From Punica granatum (lineage: Eukaryota > Streptophyta > Magnoliopsida > Myrtales > Lythraceae), in the NCBI RefSeq assembly GCF_007655135.1, contig NC_045128.1, positions 33,512,811 through 33,576,810 of the forward strand: DNA of 64,000 nucleotides. Reading direction: 5' to 3'. The notes below the pieces were generated by a model, which was not told the origin of the DNA, did not search any database, and saw only the letters and a program-made list of their open reading frames with translations. This document shows positions 49,314 to 61,789 of the stretch, one piece after another. The stretch's first letter is position 1. Each line of letters begins with the position of its first letter. Made by a program: the position numbers and the translations under genes.

Positions 49314-49700
49314 CTAGACGGGTGAGATAATCGGCAATGGAATTGGTTTTCCGAAAGCATGGTGAATCCTAACATTACCGAAGGTTCGTGCTAGACTCCT
49401 GCAATCCAAAATTACAGTCATAAGTGTAAAATTCTCATTTGCATTTTCTAAAAAGAGGTCAACAATTACCTTGGCATCCATCTCAATGATAAGAGATTGG
49501 ATGCAAATATCCTGCAGCCCTTCACTCAAGGCTCAACACTCCGCTATGAGACTGTTAGTGAACCCAAAGGGACAAGTTTATATCCTTTAACCCAGCCCCT
49601 GTGGATACCACCGGCACCCGCCCTGACCGAGCAACCTTCAGCTGAGCCATCTGTGTTCAGTTTCAGCCATCCCTCTGGAGTAGCAATCCACTAACCATGA
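49314..49700 (-). pseudogene. RNase H-like domain fragment (retroelement-derived)
   Basis: The minus strand reads WLKLNTDGSAEG (near 49680-49640) and, after a stop and frame change near 49540, LQDICIQSLIIEMDAKVIVDL and TVILDCRSLARTFGNVRIHHAF. This is the motif order of plant RNase H type-1 (RVT_3) domains: first Asp in NTDGS, a later Asp in E.DAK, and the LL.DCR.L motif. It is usually found in non-LTR retrotransposons or their orphan relatives. No reverse transcriptase was seen nearby. Confidence 0.75.
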
Positions 49701-49775
49701 GTAGTGTTGTGCTTTGCATACTCACTTTTATCAACAATGTTATCTGACATGATCAAGTGTGGTTTTTTTATTTTA

Positions 49776-49993
49776 GGGTTTATTACACTGTATATCCTAA
49801 CGTTGACAGATATTTTTAGATCTATCTCAACGTCGTATTTTTGCCTAAGGTATCCCAACGTTGCTATTTTTGTTTCACCAACTATCCCATAGGGCTATAT
49901 GGTGATATCAAATTAGCAATGTTGTAATATCTCAGATAAAAAATCGACGTTTGAATAGATCTAAGAATATACGTTATATAGTGCAATATACCC
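49776..49993. mobile_element. 218-bp MITE, Mutator-type
   Basis: The ends GGGTTTATTACACT and AGTGCAATATACCC are inverted copies. The interior keeps pairing (e.g. TTAGATCTAT.TCAACGTCG with its complement). The 9-bp duplication TTTATTTTA flanks it perfectly (49767-49775 and 49994-50002). No coding capacity. Confidence 0.9.
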
Positions 49994-50002
49994 TTTATTT
50001 TA

Positions 50003-51785
50003 TACTCGACAGCAACAAGATTGTTGAATGGATATGGTATTGAATAACGATTTGGTACATGGGTTTTTTTTTATTACATCGAAGTATAATACCAGCAATA
50101 TGTCCAATCAAGCTCCATGTATTTCTACACTACCTCCACATAAATAGTTTAAGAAAGAAATAATCTTTTTGTTACACTAAACTGAATTGAACTAAATAAG
50201 AAAAGAAAATAGCAAATGATATCAGAAAAAGCGGATCGAATTAATCGAGTTCAACTCATTTTACAAATGATGTAATATTTAAGAGAGGTATAGTTTAAAG
50301 TTTTGTCCTTAAGAAACACCCTCTAACAATCAAATGAATCTTATACAAGATTAGGAAATAAAGTGAAATGAAATTACTTGTATCCTTATATCACTACACT
50401 AATACCCATTCTTTCGTAAAGCAAAATGTTTAAACATTGATGAAGTGGTTCATTGAATAAAAACTAAAAAGCCCTCATACACACTTGCACTCTTCTTTTT
50501 AGGGCAAAAATCTGATGAGATCACAGCCAATCTGATTTTTTAACATGAAGTTTACTTATTTTAAGGATTATATATATTCTGCACCAAAGTACAATCAAAA
50601 GGCACTGTGCCCTCACTTCTTTGAGTCCATCAAGAAGTGAAGTACACATTGCCACCATTTTTCTATTCCTATGGAAATGAGCCCATGAGGCCCTAATCTT
50701 GCCCTTCAACATTTATAAATCTACATGTATGTGTGTGTGTGTGCGTGTAGTATAGTGCCACTTTCATTTGAATTAATTTTTTTATTCTTGATATTTTGCT
50801 GAGAAACATCACGTGAAATATAATAATAGTAATAATAAAAATAAAAATAATAAAATAAAATGATTTTATTTTTCCCACTTGCTTATAAGAAATATGTGTT
50901 GTTTTCTTTTGGGGAGTCATGTGATATTTGCCAAAAATGGATGAAGGTTACCCTTCATACCTGGTTCCTGTTTTGGAAATGGACATGAGTGACTTTGCCC
51001 TCACGTCAAGAGGATGTTGTTTCCCTTTTTTGTTATTCATTTTATTACATTAAAAACAATTATTCATTTAATATTTCCATAAACATTGATTAATACACTT
51101 TTGAATAAACGCAAGTTGCAAGCTGTTGGGTTAGGCTGACCAATGAGATAAGGGGAGCTTCCATGAAATATGTGTATGATTTTTGAGAAGATTTATCATT
51201 GACCTCGGTAACAATTGAGGTCGACTAGATTATTAAACCAATATGGTCGGTTATAACTCGGTTAGCTTCTCGTGAGCATACAGTGAAGAAGAATTATATT
51301 CATGCCGTAGCGTGGATGCAAGTGAGAGATATCGTCACGTGTTCACGTGATATCACATTTTGTTGACTTGTCTTCTTCATGTAGACTTATATGTGAGCCA
51401 GGAAAGTGTTAATCTATATATTTTCGATATTGGTTTCATTTATTTATAAATTAGTTGCAGATTAAAAATATATTTAAATTTACACGCATATAATAACTTA
51501 TTTTATAAAAGAATGCACATACCTTTCTAGTTTTCGTATACATGGATTTTCTGCTATGGGGCTCTTTTGAGGAATGGGCCTCTTGAGTTCTGATTAGGAT
51601 CATATTGGGCTTCCAATCACAATGGGCCTGAAAGTTGTAAAAAGGAACCTGTCTATTAGGCAAAAAACACAGCCCATCATCAGTCATTAGTCAATTGTTA
51701 AAAAGGAGATAAACAGAACAAAACATTTTCTTGTTGGGATGATGAAAACCACAGTTCTAGTAAAATTGGTAAACAACCTCTCTTA
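50003..51785. other. intergenic, no gene seen
   Basis: AT-rich. (TG)n microsatellite near 50730-50748 and an AAT/AAAT-rich stretch near 50820-50870. Confidence 0.6.
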
Positions 51786-51787
51786 GA

Positions 51788-51950
51788 GAGGGTATAGCGC
51801 AATGGTATACCTTTCGCCTGGTAATCAAGAGGTCCTAGATTCGATACTCAATGAGACTACCCGTGCTCCTCTATTAAATATTTAGGATTTCTATTTCAAT
51901 GTATTAGACTTATGGCCGCCCTTGTAATCGAAAAAATAAAAAGGAAAAAG
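51788..51950 (+). mobile_element. tRNA-derived SINE, copy B
   Basis: The head GAGGGTATAGCGCAATGGTATACC has an A box, and CCTAGATTCGATACTC has a B box at tRNA-like spacing. The tail runs ATTAAATATTTAGGATTT, TTTCAATGTATTAGACTTATGGCC, CTTGTAATCG and ends in an A-rich stretch. It does not fold as a complete functional tRNA. Confidence 0.8.
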
Positions 51951-52089
51951 AGCAAAAAAAAAGGGGGGGTAAACAGCGCATATCATAGATGAACCTTTTA
52001 TTATAGCATAGGCATTTGAAACTTATCAGAGTATCCATTGATTTGGTGAATTGATGCTCGAGTCAGAATTAGTATTAGCAAATCTCGTA

Positions 52090-52262
52090 ATCTAAAAAAA
52101 AAAGAGGTTTTTTTTTCGATTACAAAAAAAGTTTATGAATCTAACATAATAAAATAAAAATTTTAAATATTTAATAAAATGACACGGGTTGTTCCAATAA
52201 ATATTGAAATTGGGAGTTCTTATTACGAGATAAGAACGTGTGCTACTGCGCTACACCATCTA
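52090..52262 (-). mobile_element. tRNA-derived SINE, copy C (inverted relative to B)
   Basis: The minus strand reads GATGGTGTAGCGCAGTAGCACACG (A box), then ACTCCCAATTTCAATA (decayed B box), AACCCGTG, ATTAAATATTTAAAATTTT, TTAGATTCATAAAC and TTGTAATCGAAAAA, in the same order as copy B. Confidence 0.75.
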
Positions 52263-52769
52263 TTAAAAAAATGAAAATTTCTTTTTAGTTTTGCTTCTTC
52301 TTCTTTTTCCTTTTATTGTTGAAAGAAAGAAATCCACAGCTATGTACAGTTTATAAATTGCGCTTATATGAATAGGCTTTTTCGATGGGTCGTACTTCAG
52401 GACTTACTGAAAGTATTACTAATTACGGCTAATCAATGCCCAAGCAGGGATTAGTATAAGCATACTTCGCAGTTTTACTGAAAGCAGAGTGTTTTTTTCC
52501 CCCTCTCTAAAATGTAGAAACCAAGAAATTATCATATCATATTTTGGTGGATATTAAGAGCTTAAGCTTAGACGTTAGACTGTCCTTGACCTTTGTCCTT
52601 GAGGTGGACGGTAGAATTTTCAGGTAAAGAATAGCTCGAAATACAAACTGCAACGTTATCTTTTCAGCCAGTCAGTCGACCGAGTTCTTCTTCGCAGTTT
52701 CCTCCGGTCTCCTCGGAATTTGCTGCCGGAAGCAGGAGACACCGAGAAATCAACAGCAGGATTGCCCAC

Positions 52770-55390
52770 ATGAGTTCCGGGTCGCTTCAGCTTCAAAATT
52801 CGATCTTACCAGCGACACCTGGAGTTACTAATGGCGCCCACTGGAAGCCCAAGTTCTTGTCTTTGCAATGTGGCAGGAGATGGAACCCCAGGCCCGGTGC
52901 TTCGAAGCTCGTTGCCTTTGCCTCCGCTTCTTCAGCCGCCGGCTCCGGCCGCGAGTATTCTGGTAAAACATTGCTCGGTCCTCTGCAGTTTCATCCTTTT
53001 ATTGAAGTATTTCTGCTTGGTTTACTTTGAGCTGAAACAGCATGCCATCAGCAAGATATCCTTTTGCCCATAAAAAATGACCCTTTTTTTGTGGCTTAAT
53101 TTGAGCTGAGATGTCATGTTACTAGGACTCCCAGTAGGGGCATATTAAAATTTTTGAATCGGAATTATTGTTTGTTGAAGTATTTTATGGAATTTGATGG
53201 GTGTAAACAAGAATTTGCAGGGAATTATTCTTCTAATCAGGAGTTTTTTGCAGAGGAGTTATTGGAAAGGATAAAGGAGAAGGGAAAGAAGAAAATTGCG
53301 GGAATAGATCAGGATGAGCTGGTGGATGACCCGGAACATCTTGCCGATCCCGACAGTTGTTTTTGTGAGTTTAATGGGGTCAAGATACACCACAAGGTCT
53401 ATGATGCTGTTGTATCCCAACAGCATGAATCTTCAAATCAAAGTCTGAACCTGAATATTCCGATGATTCTATTGCACGGTTTTGGAGCCTCTATCTTCTC
53501 TTGGAATCGGGCCTTGAAGCCTTTAGCTGAGGCCACTGGTTCTAGGGTTCTCGCATTTGATAGACCTGCATTTGGATTAACTTCGAGGGTGGACCTAAGT
53601 TCTTTGAATGTCCTGTCGGGTGGTGAGGATGCGAGACCTCTGAATCCATATTCAATGGCTTTCTCAGTGCTCGCCACCTTGTACTTCATCAACTTCTTGG
53701 CAGCTGATAAAGCAATCCTCGTGGGGTAGGTAATGAACGATCTCTTAGCAGACATTTGGGCTCCACTGATTGGTTTCTCAAGTTCAGGAAACCCGTCATT
53801 TGGACTACCAGTTCTGACATCTTTATTGGTGGAAAATACTCATTCATATGTCTAGAGAATAGAAAGATTGCATTTCGTTTGTTCACATTTTAGAGTAACA
53901 CTCCAGCCTGACTTAATTGTTGACATTTTGTTGTGAAAAACTTTCCTGCCCATCTCTTCTCTGTTTAGGAATAAGTTTCAGATTGCAATTCATGAAATGT
54001 CTTTTCTTGATGAATGCATGAAATTTGTGCTTGTTCTCTTATAAAATCTAGACGGGAAAGGAAATTGAAATGCATTACTTGCAGGAGAAAACAGAAACTG
54101 ATAATCTTCTACAGAAACAACTAAAGATTTACGTAATGGTGCCCTTTCTGTGGCAGTTTTAGCAAATTATGTCACATAACTGCTCTTGTCTCTTTCGCAT
54201 AAACCGTTTCAAGACATCCTGATTTTCCTATTCTACTTCAGAGGATGCTTTGTCTTCTGCTCATTCTTGCATTTGGATTCACATCAAAAACTGGTTTAAA
54301 TAAGTCCATCTTCTTAGGCACTCAGCTGGCTCCCTTGTAGCAGTTAACACATACTTTGAAGCTCCTGAAAGAGTCGCTGCTCTGATCCTCGTCGCCCCTG
54401 CTATTTTTGCTCCAAATCCTCCACCTAGAGAGAATCAGCCCAAAGACGAGAAGTCTAACTTTGAAAAGGCAGGGGAAAATAATCTAATATCCAGGCTGTT
54501 CACATCCTTGTCAAGGATTGCCAAGTACATTGGAGAGGTGATCATCAGGATGGTAACGGGGATGACAAAGATGCTGAGTTCTCTGTACAAGAAAGTCTTA
54601 TCGACTATTCTGCGCTCTGCTTTGGGAATAATGCTGGTTAGTTCACTGTATGCTCTGCCCTGCTTCTGCATTTGGTTCTATCTTTTGGGTCTTGATTCAT
54701 CCAAGTTCAAACCTTTATAGGATATATTTGGACCTCTCTTAACTTCCCAGTTTCTACCTAAATAAATTAATTCTCAGGTAAGGATGTTAATCGATAAATT
54801 CGGCATATCCGCGATTAAGATTGCCTGGCATGACCAGAAGCAAATCACTGACCATGTCCTCCAGGGTTACACTAAGGTATTTTTTCTGAGGTTCACCCTT
54901 ATCGCATTTATGAAGCTTAAAGCTTGTGTTTAACTAATGGCCACGCACATATGACATCTCTGCAGCCATTAAGGAGCAAAGGTTGGGACAGAGCTCTTGT
55001 GGAATATACAGTGGCAATGCTTTTGGATGTTGAGTCTGAATCGAAACCCCCAATCGGGAAAAGGCTTCATGAAATTTCATGCCCTGGTAAATTGCAATTG
55101 AAGAAACAATTTTTTGTTTGTGTGTTATTCCGGGTTTGTCTGATGGTGTTTTGCTCTTAATGGTGAAACCAGTTCTGATTATCACCGGTGATAATGATCG
55201 GATTGTCCCATCGTGGAATGCCAAGAGACTCTCCCGAGTAATCCCTGGATCTGTGCTCAAAGTTATCAAGCACTGTGGCCACCTGCCCCATGAGGAAAAG
55301 GTCGAAGAGTTTGTTTCGGTCGTGAGGAATTTTCTGCTGAAAACTCTTGGTAGTTCTGAGGAACAACTCTTTCAGCAAGCTCTAGTCTGA
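52770..55390 (+). CDS. plastid-type alpha/beta hydrolase, 6 exons
   Basis: Exons are 52770-52962, 53221-53725, 54318-54636, 54778-54876, 54966-55086 and 55173-55390. All phases are consistent, giving 484 aa. The N-terminus is Ser/Ala-rich with few acidic residues, suggesting a chloroplast transit peptide, followed by a charged segment (about residues 73-95). The hydrolase fold starts at MILLHGFGASIFSWN and has the nucleophile elbow GHSAG (Ser235, spanning the exon 2/3 junction), an acid at Asp421 (TGDNDRIVP) and His449 (HCGHLPHEE). A long cap region lies between. Substrate is unknown; relatives are annotated only as alpha/beta-hydrolase superfamily proteins. The gene converges on the C2-domain gene, with 537 bp between stop codons. 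Confidence 0.9.
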
Positions 55391-55927
55391 GCTCTCATAT
55401 TATGATTCACTGGAAGGGAATGGAAACTTCAGAATGGAATCTCAGTAGAAAACTGGAACTGTTCTGTATCACGATTCCATTTCCGTCTGTTTCCACTTAA
55501 GTCATCCCAAGCACGAGCCTACTTTCCGTTAAATGCCTCATGCTTTGTTCAAGGGGGATTGCTTCAAGATCAAACCAGCAGGGTGAGGATTTGAACATTC
55601 TTTAAGAACTGGTATTGCAGCAAATAAACATCAGAAATGGCAATAGGAGCCTGGAGGAAAAAGAGTCTAATGAAGAATTTGTGGTTAGGGAATAAATGAG
55701 CCATTATAAGCATAATTACCTGTACAGACAGTACTTTTAGCTCGAGTTTGTAACTATAGTTGTAATCAATTAACATGTTAGTATATATTAAACATTACTA
55801 TGTTTATTCAATCATAGAGTTGTTTGTTCTGCCATTTTCAGCGCAGCTTTTAGTGACAAACCTGATCAACGATAGGAACCAAACTAGGAAACAGAGATAA
55901 GTCATAAATTACAGAGAGGAGATTGCA
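55391..55927. other. shared 3' region of two convergent genes
   Basis: Must hold both 3' UTRs and polyadenylation sites. No other feature seen. Confidence 0.6.
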
Positions 55928-57091
55928 TCAGAAAGGAGGATCCATTGATACAGTCACACTAGCATCTTGTAAGCCTGCAGGAGCAGAAACATCAAATCCT
56001 GACATGAAGTCGTCCCCGAAAATAAGAGCACCAGCAGCAAGAGCCCCAGCGCCCAGTCCCATCTCAAATCCTCGTGTCCTGCTCTGCCCACGTGACGCTG
56101 TGGCGGGGGGCATGTTCATGTAGTTACCTGCCGAGTTTGGATTTTCAGTTCTTGGCAGGAAAGTGGGTACGAAACCGACATTAGAAGGCGGCGGCGGTGG
56201 GGGAGGTGTTTGGGTTGGTCGATACCTAGGCAGGTGCCCACCAATAGGTGGGCGGGTCATCCCAGCAATAGAGGAATAAGTACTTCCACCACTCTGGCTG
56301 TGCGGGAATTCTGCTCTTGTTCGGTTCTCTCGGGCTCGACGAATTATTTGGGGTGGTGTTAGAGGGGCTTGAGATGATGGTAAATCATCTGATGAATCAT
56401 GCGGGAATTCTGTTCTTGTTCGGTTTTCCTGGGCTCGACGAATTATGGGAAGGTGTGTTGGAGGGGCTTGAGGTGATGAAATATCATCTGATGAATCTTC
56501 ATCCTTTGCAGAGGTTGTATGATGGTTATGAGCCATAAGCACAATTCCTCCTCCATTACCTGCAAAATCACATCATTAATGGATCTTAGCGGTCCTCTTT
56601 CAAGCCGTCATAAAGCGATCAAAGATACGACATTTACCAGAGTAGGAACTAGGCACTTCTCCTTCCTCCGAGATGCGAACAGAAATGTCAATGAATCCCT
56701 GGGGCTTATTTGAATTCCCCTTACGAAGCTGATAACTCGCGACTTCATCAATAGCTCTTCTCGAAACAGATTCCCCCTTTGAATGCTTCAAGAAAAACTC
56801 CTTCAGGAAGATAGTTGCTGTTCCATGGAGACTCTCCCTCAGGAAAATTGGCTCCCTGCTGTAAACTTCGATGTGCAGGGCTAAGTCTCCATATCCTGAG
56901 CCCGAGGTATCAATCAGGGTCGCAAACTTCGTCTTCCACTGGGGGTTCGAACTCCCAGAGGCATCAATCCTTGTGCAGTACTTGTTCTTCGGGTCAATCC
57001 AACCAACGGCGAACCACTGGACCTTCCACAGAGATGAACGCCGGAGCCCTCGAGCAGAAATCAGAGAGACTTCCACCCAAATTTTACCCAT
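55928..57091 (-). CDS. C2-domain protein with Pro-rich repeats, 2 exons
   Basis: Exons on the minus strand are 57091-56638 and 56559-55928 (phase 1, GTAAAT donor), giving 361 aa. Residues 1 to about 130 form an N-terminal C2 domain (KIWVEVSLISARGL, WKTKFATL, LALHIEVYSREP, GTATIFLKEF), a phospholipid/calcium-binding fold like that of the SRC2/BAP proteins. Several acidic loop residues are lacking, so calcium dependence is doubtful. The second half has two tandem copies of a module of about 33 residues (SSDD..SSQAP, PIIRRAQENRTRTEFPH), then a poly-Pro stretch and a Gly/Ala-rich hydrophobic segment (GLGAGALAAGALIFG) typical of SRC2-like proteins. Probably membrane-associated; role unknown. Its start lies 403 bp from the stop of the upstream GNAT gene on the same strand. 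Confidence 0.85.
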
Positions 57092-57494
57092 AATTTCGAA
57101 GCGATCAATGGAAAAACCGAATGGAGGCCGGGAACTAGTCTTGTGAGAGCTTCTTGGAATAAAGTTGATTTGGAAGGTTTAAAAAGGAAGAAAGGGTGTT
57201 TTGCTTTTCAAAGGAAAGAAAAGAATACTTCGCGTTGCAATTACCAAGAAATGAAAAAATTCTTATTCCTGACGACGTTGGCAAAATCTTATTGCCATCT
57301 TTCCAACAACAAAGTGCATTGTTGATGGGCAAGAATATATTCAACAGGGCATTGGTCATTAAATATGATATAAATTTTTACATACTGTACAGTCTTTTTG
57401 AGAGAAAAGCTCAGCTTGAAAACTGTTTACCGATCAAATGATCAGACAGAGAACCTTCCCCATCTTTTCTTCGACTGAGAGTAGTGCCTCACTC

Positions 57495-58798
57495 TTATGA
57501 GTTTCTAATCCTTGATTGAGAATGGAACTCCTTAAATGTCGGAACCAATAATAACTTACGACCCACGCGTCTGAACCCTCCACTCCCATCAGTGCTACTA
57601 CCGGTAATGGCCCTTGTATACATCATTGTTGTGGATCCTAGAATGTCGTCTCCAAATCCACATGCTTCGAAGAACAACCTTAAAAGAGGCATACCGGGAA
57701 CTACTGTCAAATTGGTTCACGAAAATTGTGAAAGCGATGGCACAGTATTACCAACAGAATTGTCAGAAATAGCCTAAGATCTGATAGAAGATATATCTCC
57801 ATCTTCTTTGTGAACAGAATGAGACTTCCTACTTTATGAGATTAACGTTGTTATTTACCTGTCATCATCAGAGCAGAGAGCCGCTATGTCGTAAATATCT
57901 TTCCCCGTGAGGATTCTGCGTTAAAGAGAACAAAATAGCTCGATGCATTAGCAACCTTATGACGCATCTCTAAATGGAAGACCGAACAAATGCACAAATG
58001 TTCATTGAGCAAACTTCCTCGTAATGCATTTTTCCGCTAACTCAGTAGACAGAACAGACCTTACAATCCGTTGAACAATCATCCGGCCGATACCCATCCT
58101 CTGCAGCGGAGGAACAACCTGGGAGTTACTGAAACACAATCACATGAATATACATGTGCAAAAATCAAAACTTGCTCCATTTGCTCATAAATTCAAACCA
58201 CCACCTTCCTTCCTATGCTCAATTTTCATGGCACTCTTGTCATATTTTGGAAATCTATTCATCTTCTTCATGTATCTTTAGCATTACAAAAAGTATTCAA
58301 CTGAGAGCATCATACCATGACGTCGTAAATGGAAGCTGTCAGCCCATTGTCTGACACTGCTCGACCGAACCCCACCAGCTGCCCGCTATACGGAGTGACC
58401 GCAGGCGGCACCACCCTCCTCATCAAATCCCCGACGCTCGACGCCCTCTGCTCCTCAATCCCATCACCGTCGACAGGCAAGTCCCGAGGCTCGCAGAACA
58501 CGGAGACGACCACGGAGCTGTGATCGAGCGCAACGCGGAGCTTGTCAACGCCTGCAATGTCTCCTTCCTCGACCCGCCCGTCGGGGCCTATCCGGGGGAA
58601 CGCGTGGCAGGACCTGTTGCAGGAGACAAAGAGGTCCCGGAGCGAGCCGGGGTTGACGTGGGAAGGGTTTGTGGAGAGGTAGACCGGGATTGACAAGCCC
58701 ACCCTGGCGGGCTTGTTGGGAATGTTCTTGGCTGTCTTCGTCGTCGCCCACCGTAATTCCATTGCCTTGGAGAAGCAGAACCTAACGGAGGCCGCCAT
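57495..58798 (-). CDS. GNAT-family N-acetyltransferase, probably plastid, 4 exons
   Basis: Exons on the minus strand are 58798-58316, 58118-58060, 57915-57859 and 57678-57495, giving 260 aa with intron phases 0, 2 and 2. The N-terminus is basic and hydroxyl-rich, consistent with a transit peptide. The GNAT core includes LFVSCNRSCHAFP, LDHSSVVVSVFC, the acetyl-CoA loop QRMGIGRMIVQRIVR (Q167..G170-I-G172), TGKDIYDIAALCSDD and the terminal LFFEACGFGDD....MMYTR. It resembles the plant plastid GNAT group (NSI/GNAT relatives), some of which acetylate Lys and N-termini of plastid proteins or serotonin. The exact member is not assigned. Residues after MMYTR (about 40) form a divergent tail. Confidence 0.85.
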
Positions 58799-59029
58799 TG
58801 ATGTGCTCTGCGGTGAGCTCCGACGGTGACGATGATGATGAATACGTGATCATGGTGGTTTTGGGCCTTACATAAGATTCCCATCCTGGTAAGATATTAA
58901 TGGGCGGAACCGACAAATCCAGGTCTTTGATTTGGGCCCAATGAATTATTCGCTCAGTGCAGGCCCATAATTCTTTTTTTTTTTTGGATAGGCACTTGGT
59001 ATTCGAAAGTCCATAAACCATGACTAATT

Positions 59030-59450
59030 CACGTTCAAACCAGGTCGACCTACTAAAGATTAAACTTTTTTCATCGTAGATTTTTTCTATTCAGAAAACT
59101 CGATTCCAAGACTTTACATAAGGGGAATTGATGTCAATCACTTAAACCAACCCGCGTTGTCATAATTTTATTCATCCAACTTTTTTGTATGAGCAATCAA
59201 GCCGGAGCCCTTTCGGGCTGCACCGCCTGGTATATAGAAGCCCTATGAGTCCTGAGTCTCCTAACTAATTTAGACTAGAATTAAGTCGCCCCACTAAGAG
59301 ATAAAACTCCATCAATAGTGAATTTTTTCAATTTACAATATATGAATCTAAAACCTTGCATAAAGACAATATGCATCAAATCACCTGAACTAATTTATGT
59401 TTTTGTCAAGTCGGAGCTCTTAAATAAGCACATGAAAATATCCTATTTGT
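59030..59450. repeat. dispersed repeat, two degenerate copies (third at 62225-62390)
   Basis: 59030-59170 and 59250-59420 both contain a 'GACC.ACTAA.GATAAAAC...TTTTTC.ATTTACA..A...GAATC.A.ACTTTACATAAGG' series followed by 'ATG.CAATCACTTAAACCAA'. A third copy at 62225-62390 has TCATTTACAAGAGTTGAATTCGAGACTTTATTTAAGG. Family unknown. Confidence 0.6.
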
Positions 59451-59679
59451 TTGACTAGGGCATGATAGATACATCCACTATTACTTAACAATAGAAATGT
59501 GATCTTTTTTTTTTATCGGTGGAAAAGGGGGGCAGAAGCCCAAAAAATGTGATCAATTTATATATGTAACCAAACTAGATTAGAAATTCAATTTTCGGGA
59601 ACATGGGATTGTATCAAACGACAAGTTGGAAAAGGCGACATAAAAGTTTTAAGGCTGGGAGAGTGCGCCCGATATATAC

Positions 59680-59807
59680 GCTCCGTTTGGTTTGGCAGTT
59701 AAAATCACAAAAATTTTAATTTTAACTTTAACTCAACACACTGCACAATCATTTGTCATTTTCCACAATTAAAATCAAAGTTATTTTAACTCTGAAACCA
59801 AATGCTC
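59680..59807. mobile_element. small MITE-like element
   Basis: Inverted ends GCTCCGTTTGGTTT and AAACCAAATGCTC enclose AT-rich DNA in which TTAAAATCA...TTTTAATTTTAACT also pairs. The 'TTTGGTTT' ends recall hAT- or Harbinger-type MITEs. No convincing target duplication was found. Confidence 0.5.
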
Positions 59808-60253
59808 AAATATAGACTTTCAACGTAATCAGGTGATTGATTTATATAGGATTCAAGTGTAATGGATGAATTGATAAAGAGCCAAAGAGATCGATGACAT
59901 CAATGTGCCATTCAACGGGGCCTTCCTAGTTGTTGAGAGCATGTATTGATGATTAAGTATAGTACCAGAAGAGAGGTTGATCAAGTATGCTAGTATGTAT
60001 AAGATCGAACATTATAAGCTTTCCATATGTCGAATGTATCGAAAAGATACATTATAATCCAAGTTGAATTAATGATCATAGACTTATGATCATATTTTCA
60101 ACTTGGAACTCACTCTACTGTTTGATATCAATACATAATCACATAGTGTGTCTGGGTATATGTAGTACTGATTGTACGTAGTTAATTAGCTAACTGTCGG
60201 ATAAAGTTGAACAAAACCCTTGACGGCGAGTTCACTAGCTAGTTCACTGCAAA

Positions 60254-61789
60254 TTATGCTTCAGCAGCATACATAGTGTCGGGACTGAAACTCTTCTGAA
60301 TCTCAAGTACGAGCTCCTCCAAACTCAGCCGGCATTCGAGCCCTATCTGAAAGATTCAGACCAATCAATACATGATGTCAATGATCATAACAATCAATGA
60401 TCAGAAAGAAAGGAAAAAAGACAAGGTAATCAAGAGCTTCTCATCAAGTTTCTAATATTCATCCAGTTTCTCGACTGCTCATATTATGTTGTCAAAAATG
60501 TACGAGGTTGCTATGCTCTCGCAACAATCGTGACAAGAAGATTTAGATTGTCCCATAATTTGTTTCATTTCCATATATGTAATTTGGTCTCTCGATGCTT
60601 AATTCTTTCCATCTTTTGTCGAGCAAGCAAAGTGTATATTAATGTAACCCTACAAGCTGGAATCAAGGATATCTTTCATCACGAGAATTGTTATTCGTTT
60701 CTATGACTACTATATATATGTGTGTGTATGTATCTACGTATCTATATAATAAATATAGACATATGTACGTCAATACCACAGCAGCCAGAAACCCTAATGA
60801 GGGTTTTTAATTAGAGAAGCAACATATATATATATATATATATGTCCAATCGTTCTTTGAGCTCAGAAGACATATAGGAAATACATTACCTTGACGACAA
60901 AGGAGTACAAGACGGTGTCCTCCATGCTGCTGATGTTCAAATGGAGGATCTCAAACGAAAGCTTCTCAAGAACCGCAATGATCTTCACAATCTGCCCCGG
61001 TATCCTGCGAGCGATCACCTTGAGGATCACGTTCGATCCCGAGATCCTAGCTTCGATGTCTGCAAACCTAGAGTTGCAGCACGCCCCTCCTGCTAGTTCC
61101 TTATTAGCAGCAGCACACCCGAAGCTGAAAGGACTATCAGGTGGGGGTGTAGCGCCTATCAGCTGAAGCGGGCGAGGGCTAGGGCTAGGGCTACTAGGGC
61201 TGAGGCTCTTCCTCCTTTTCTTGGCCTCAAGGGACTGGAGGACTTGGTGTAGTTCCTTGATGAACTCGATCGCTCCCCCTATTATTGATGCCTGGTCACC
61301 CTACACGTCAAAACCCAAGATACCCAGATTATAAGTAAATCGTGCCACTCCTAGCAGCATCCCATAACGATAGACTAGATCATTTGCCAAGTCATAAAGC
61401 AATGATGCTTGACTATGTGTTAGGAAACTAATCTATATAGTTCAACCCCATCCACATATAGTTCGTTAAATCCACCTCCACCAACAACGATCGATAAAGG
61501 GGAGATGGAATCTTACAGAGAAGAGAAGTTCATCTCTTTTTCATCAACTACCAATTGGTAAACCTTTAGGGTTTTCTCGTAAAAAACTTGTAGATGGATA
61601 TACGGAGAGATATACATATATAGAATCGTAGATGAAACACATAGACAAACACGCGTTGCTTGCGGCACACATGAATATATAGTATGTGTATACCCTTTTG
61701 ATATAGAAGCAAGGGGTCAAGGATCGGAGGACTTTGAGATGCTCGTTCATCTGCCTTCTCCTGTTCCTCTCCACAGCTATGTGAGACAT
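60254..61789 (-). CDS. MUTE: bHLH transcription factor MUTE, 3 exons
   Basis: Exons on the minus strand are 61789-61694, 61300-60890 and 60346-60254, all phase 0, giving 199 aa (Arabidopsis MUTE has 202). It begins [20 protein letters not shown], the MUTE N-terminus starting directly with the basic region (E-R motif). The second helix follows across the exon junction ([19 protein letters not shown]), then KKRRKSLSP and a Ser/Pro linker. The C-terminal ACT-like domain reads [36 protein letters not shown] motifs and [23 protein letters not shown] ends asymmetric division and commits meristemoids to guard mother cell fate, acting with ICE1/SCRM. Being close to full length with intact motifs, this copy should be functional. 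Candidate TATA: about 61902-61911. Confidence 0.96.

Noticed and set aside
51788..51860. Possible tRNA gene
   Set aside because: A- and B-box-like motifs are present but arms do not pair as a tRNA, and the tail matches other SINE copies.
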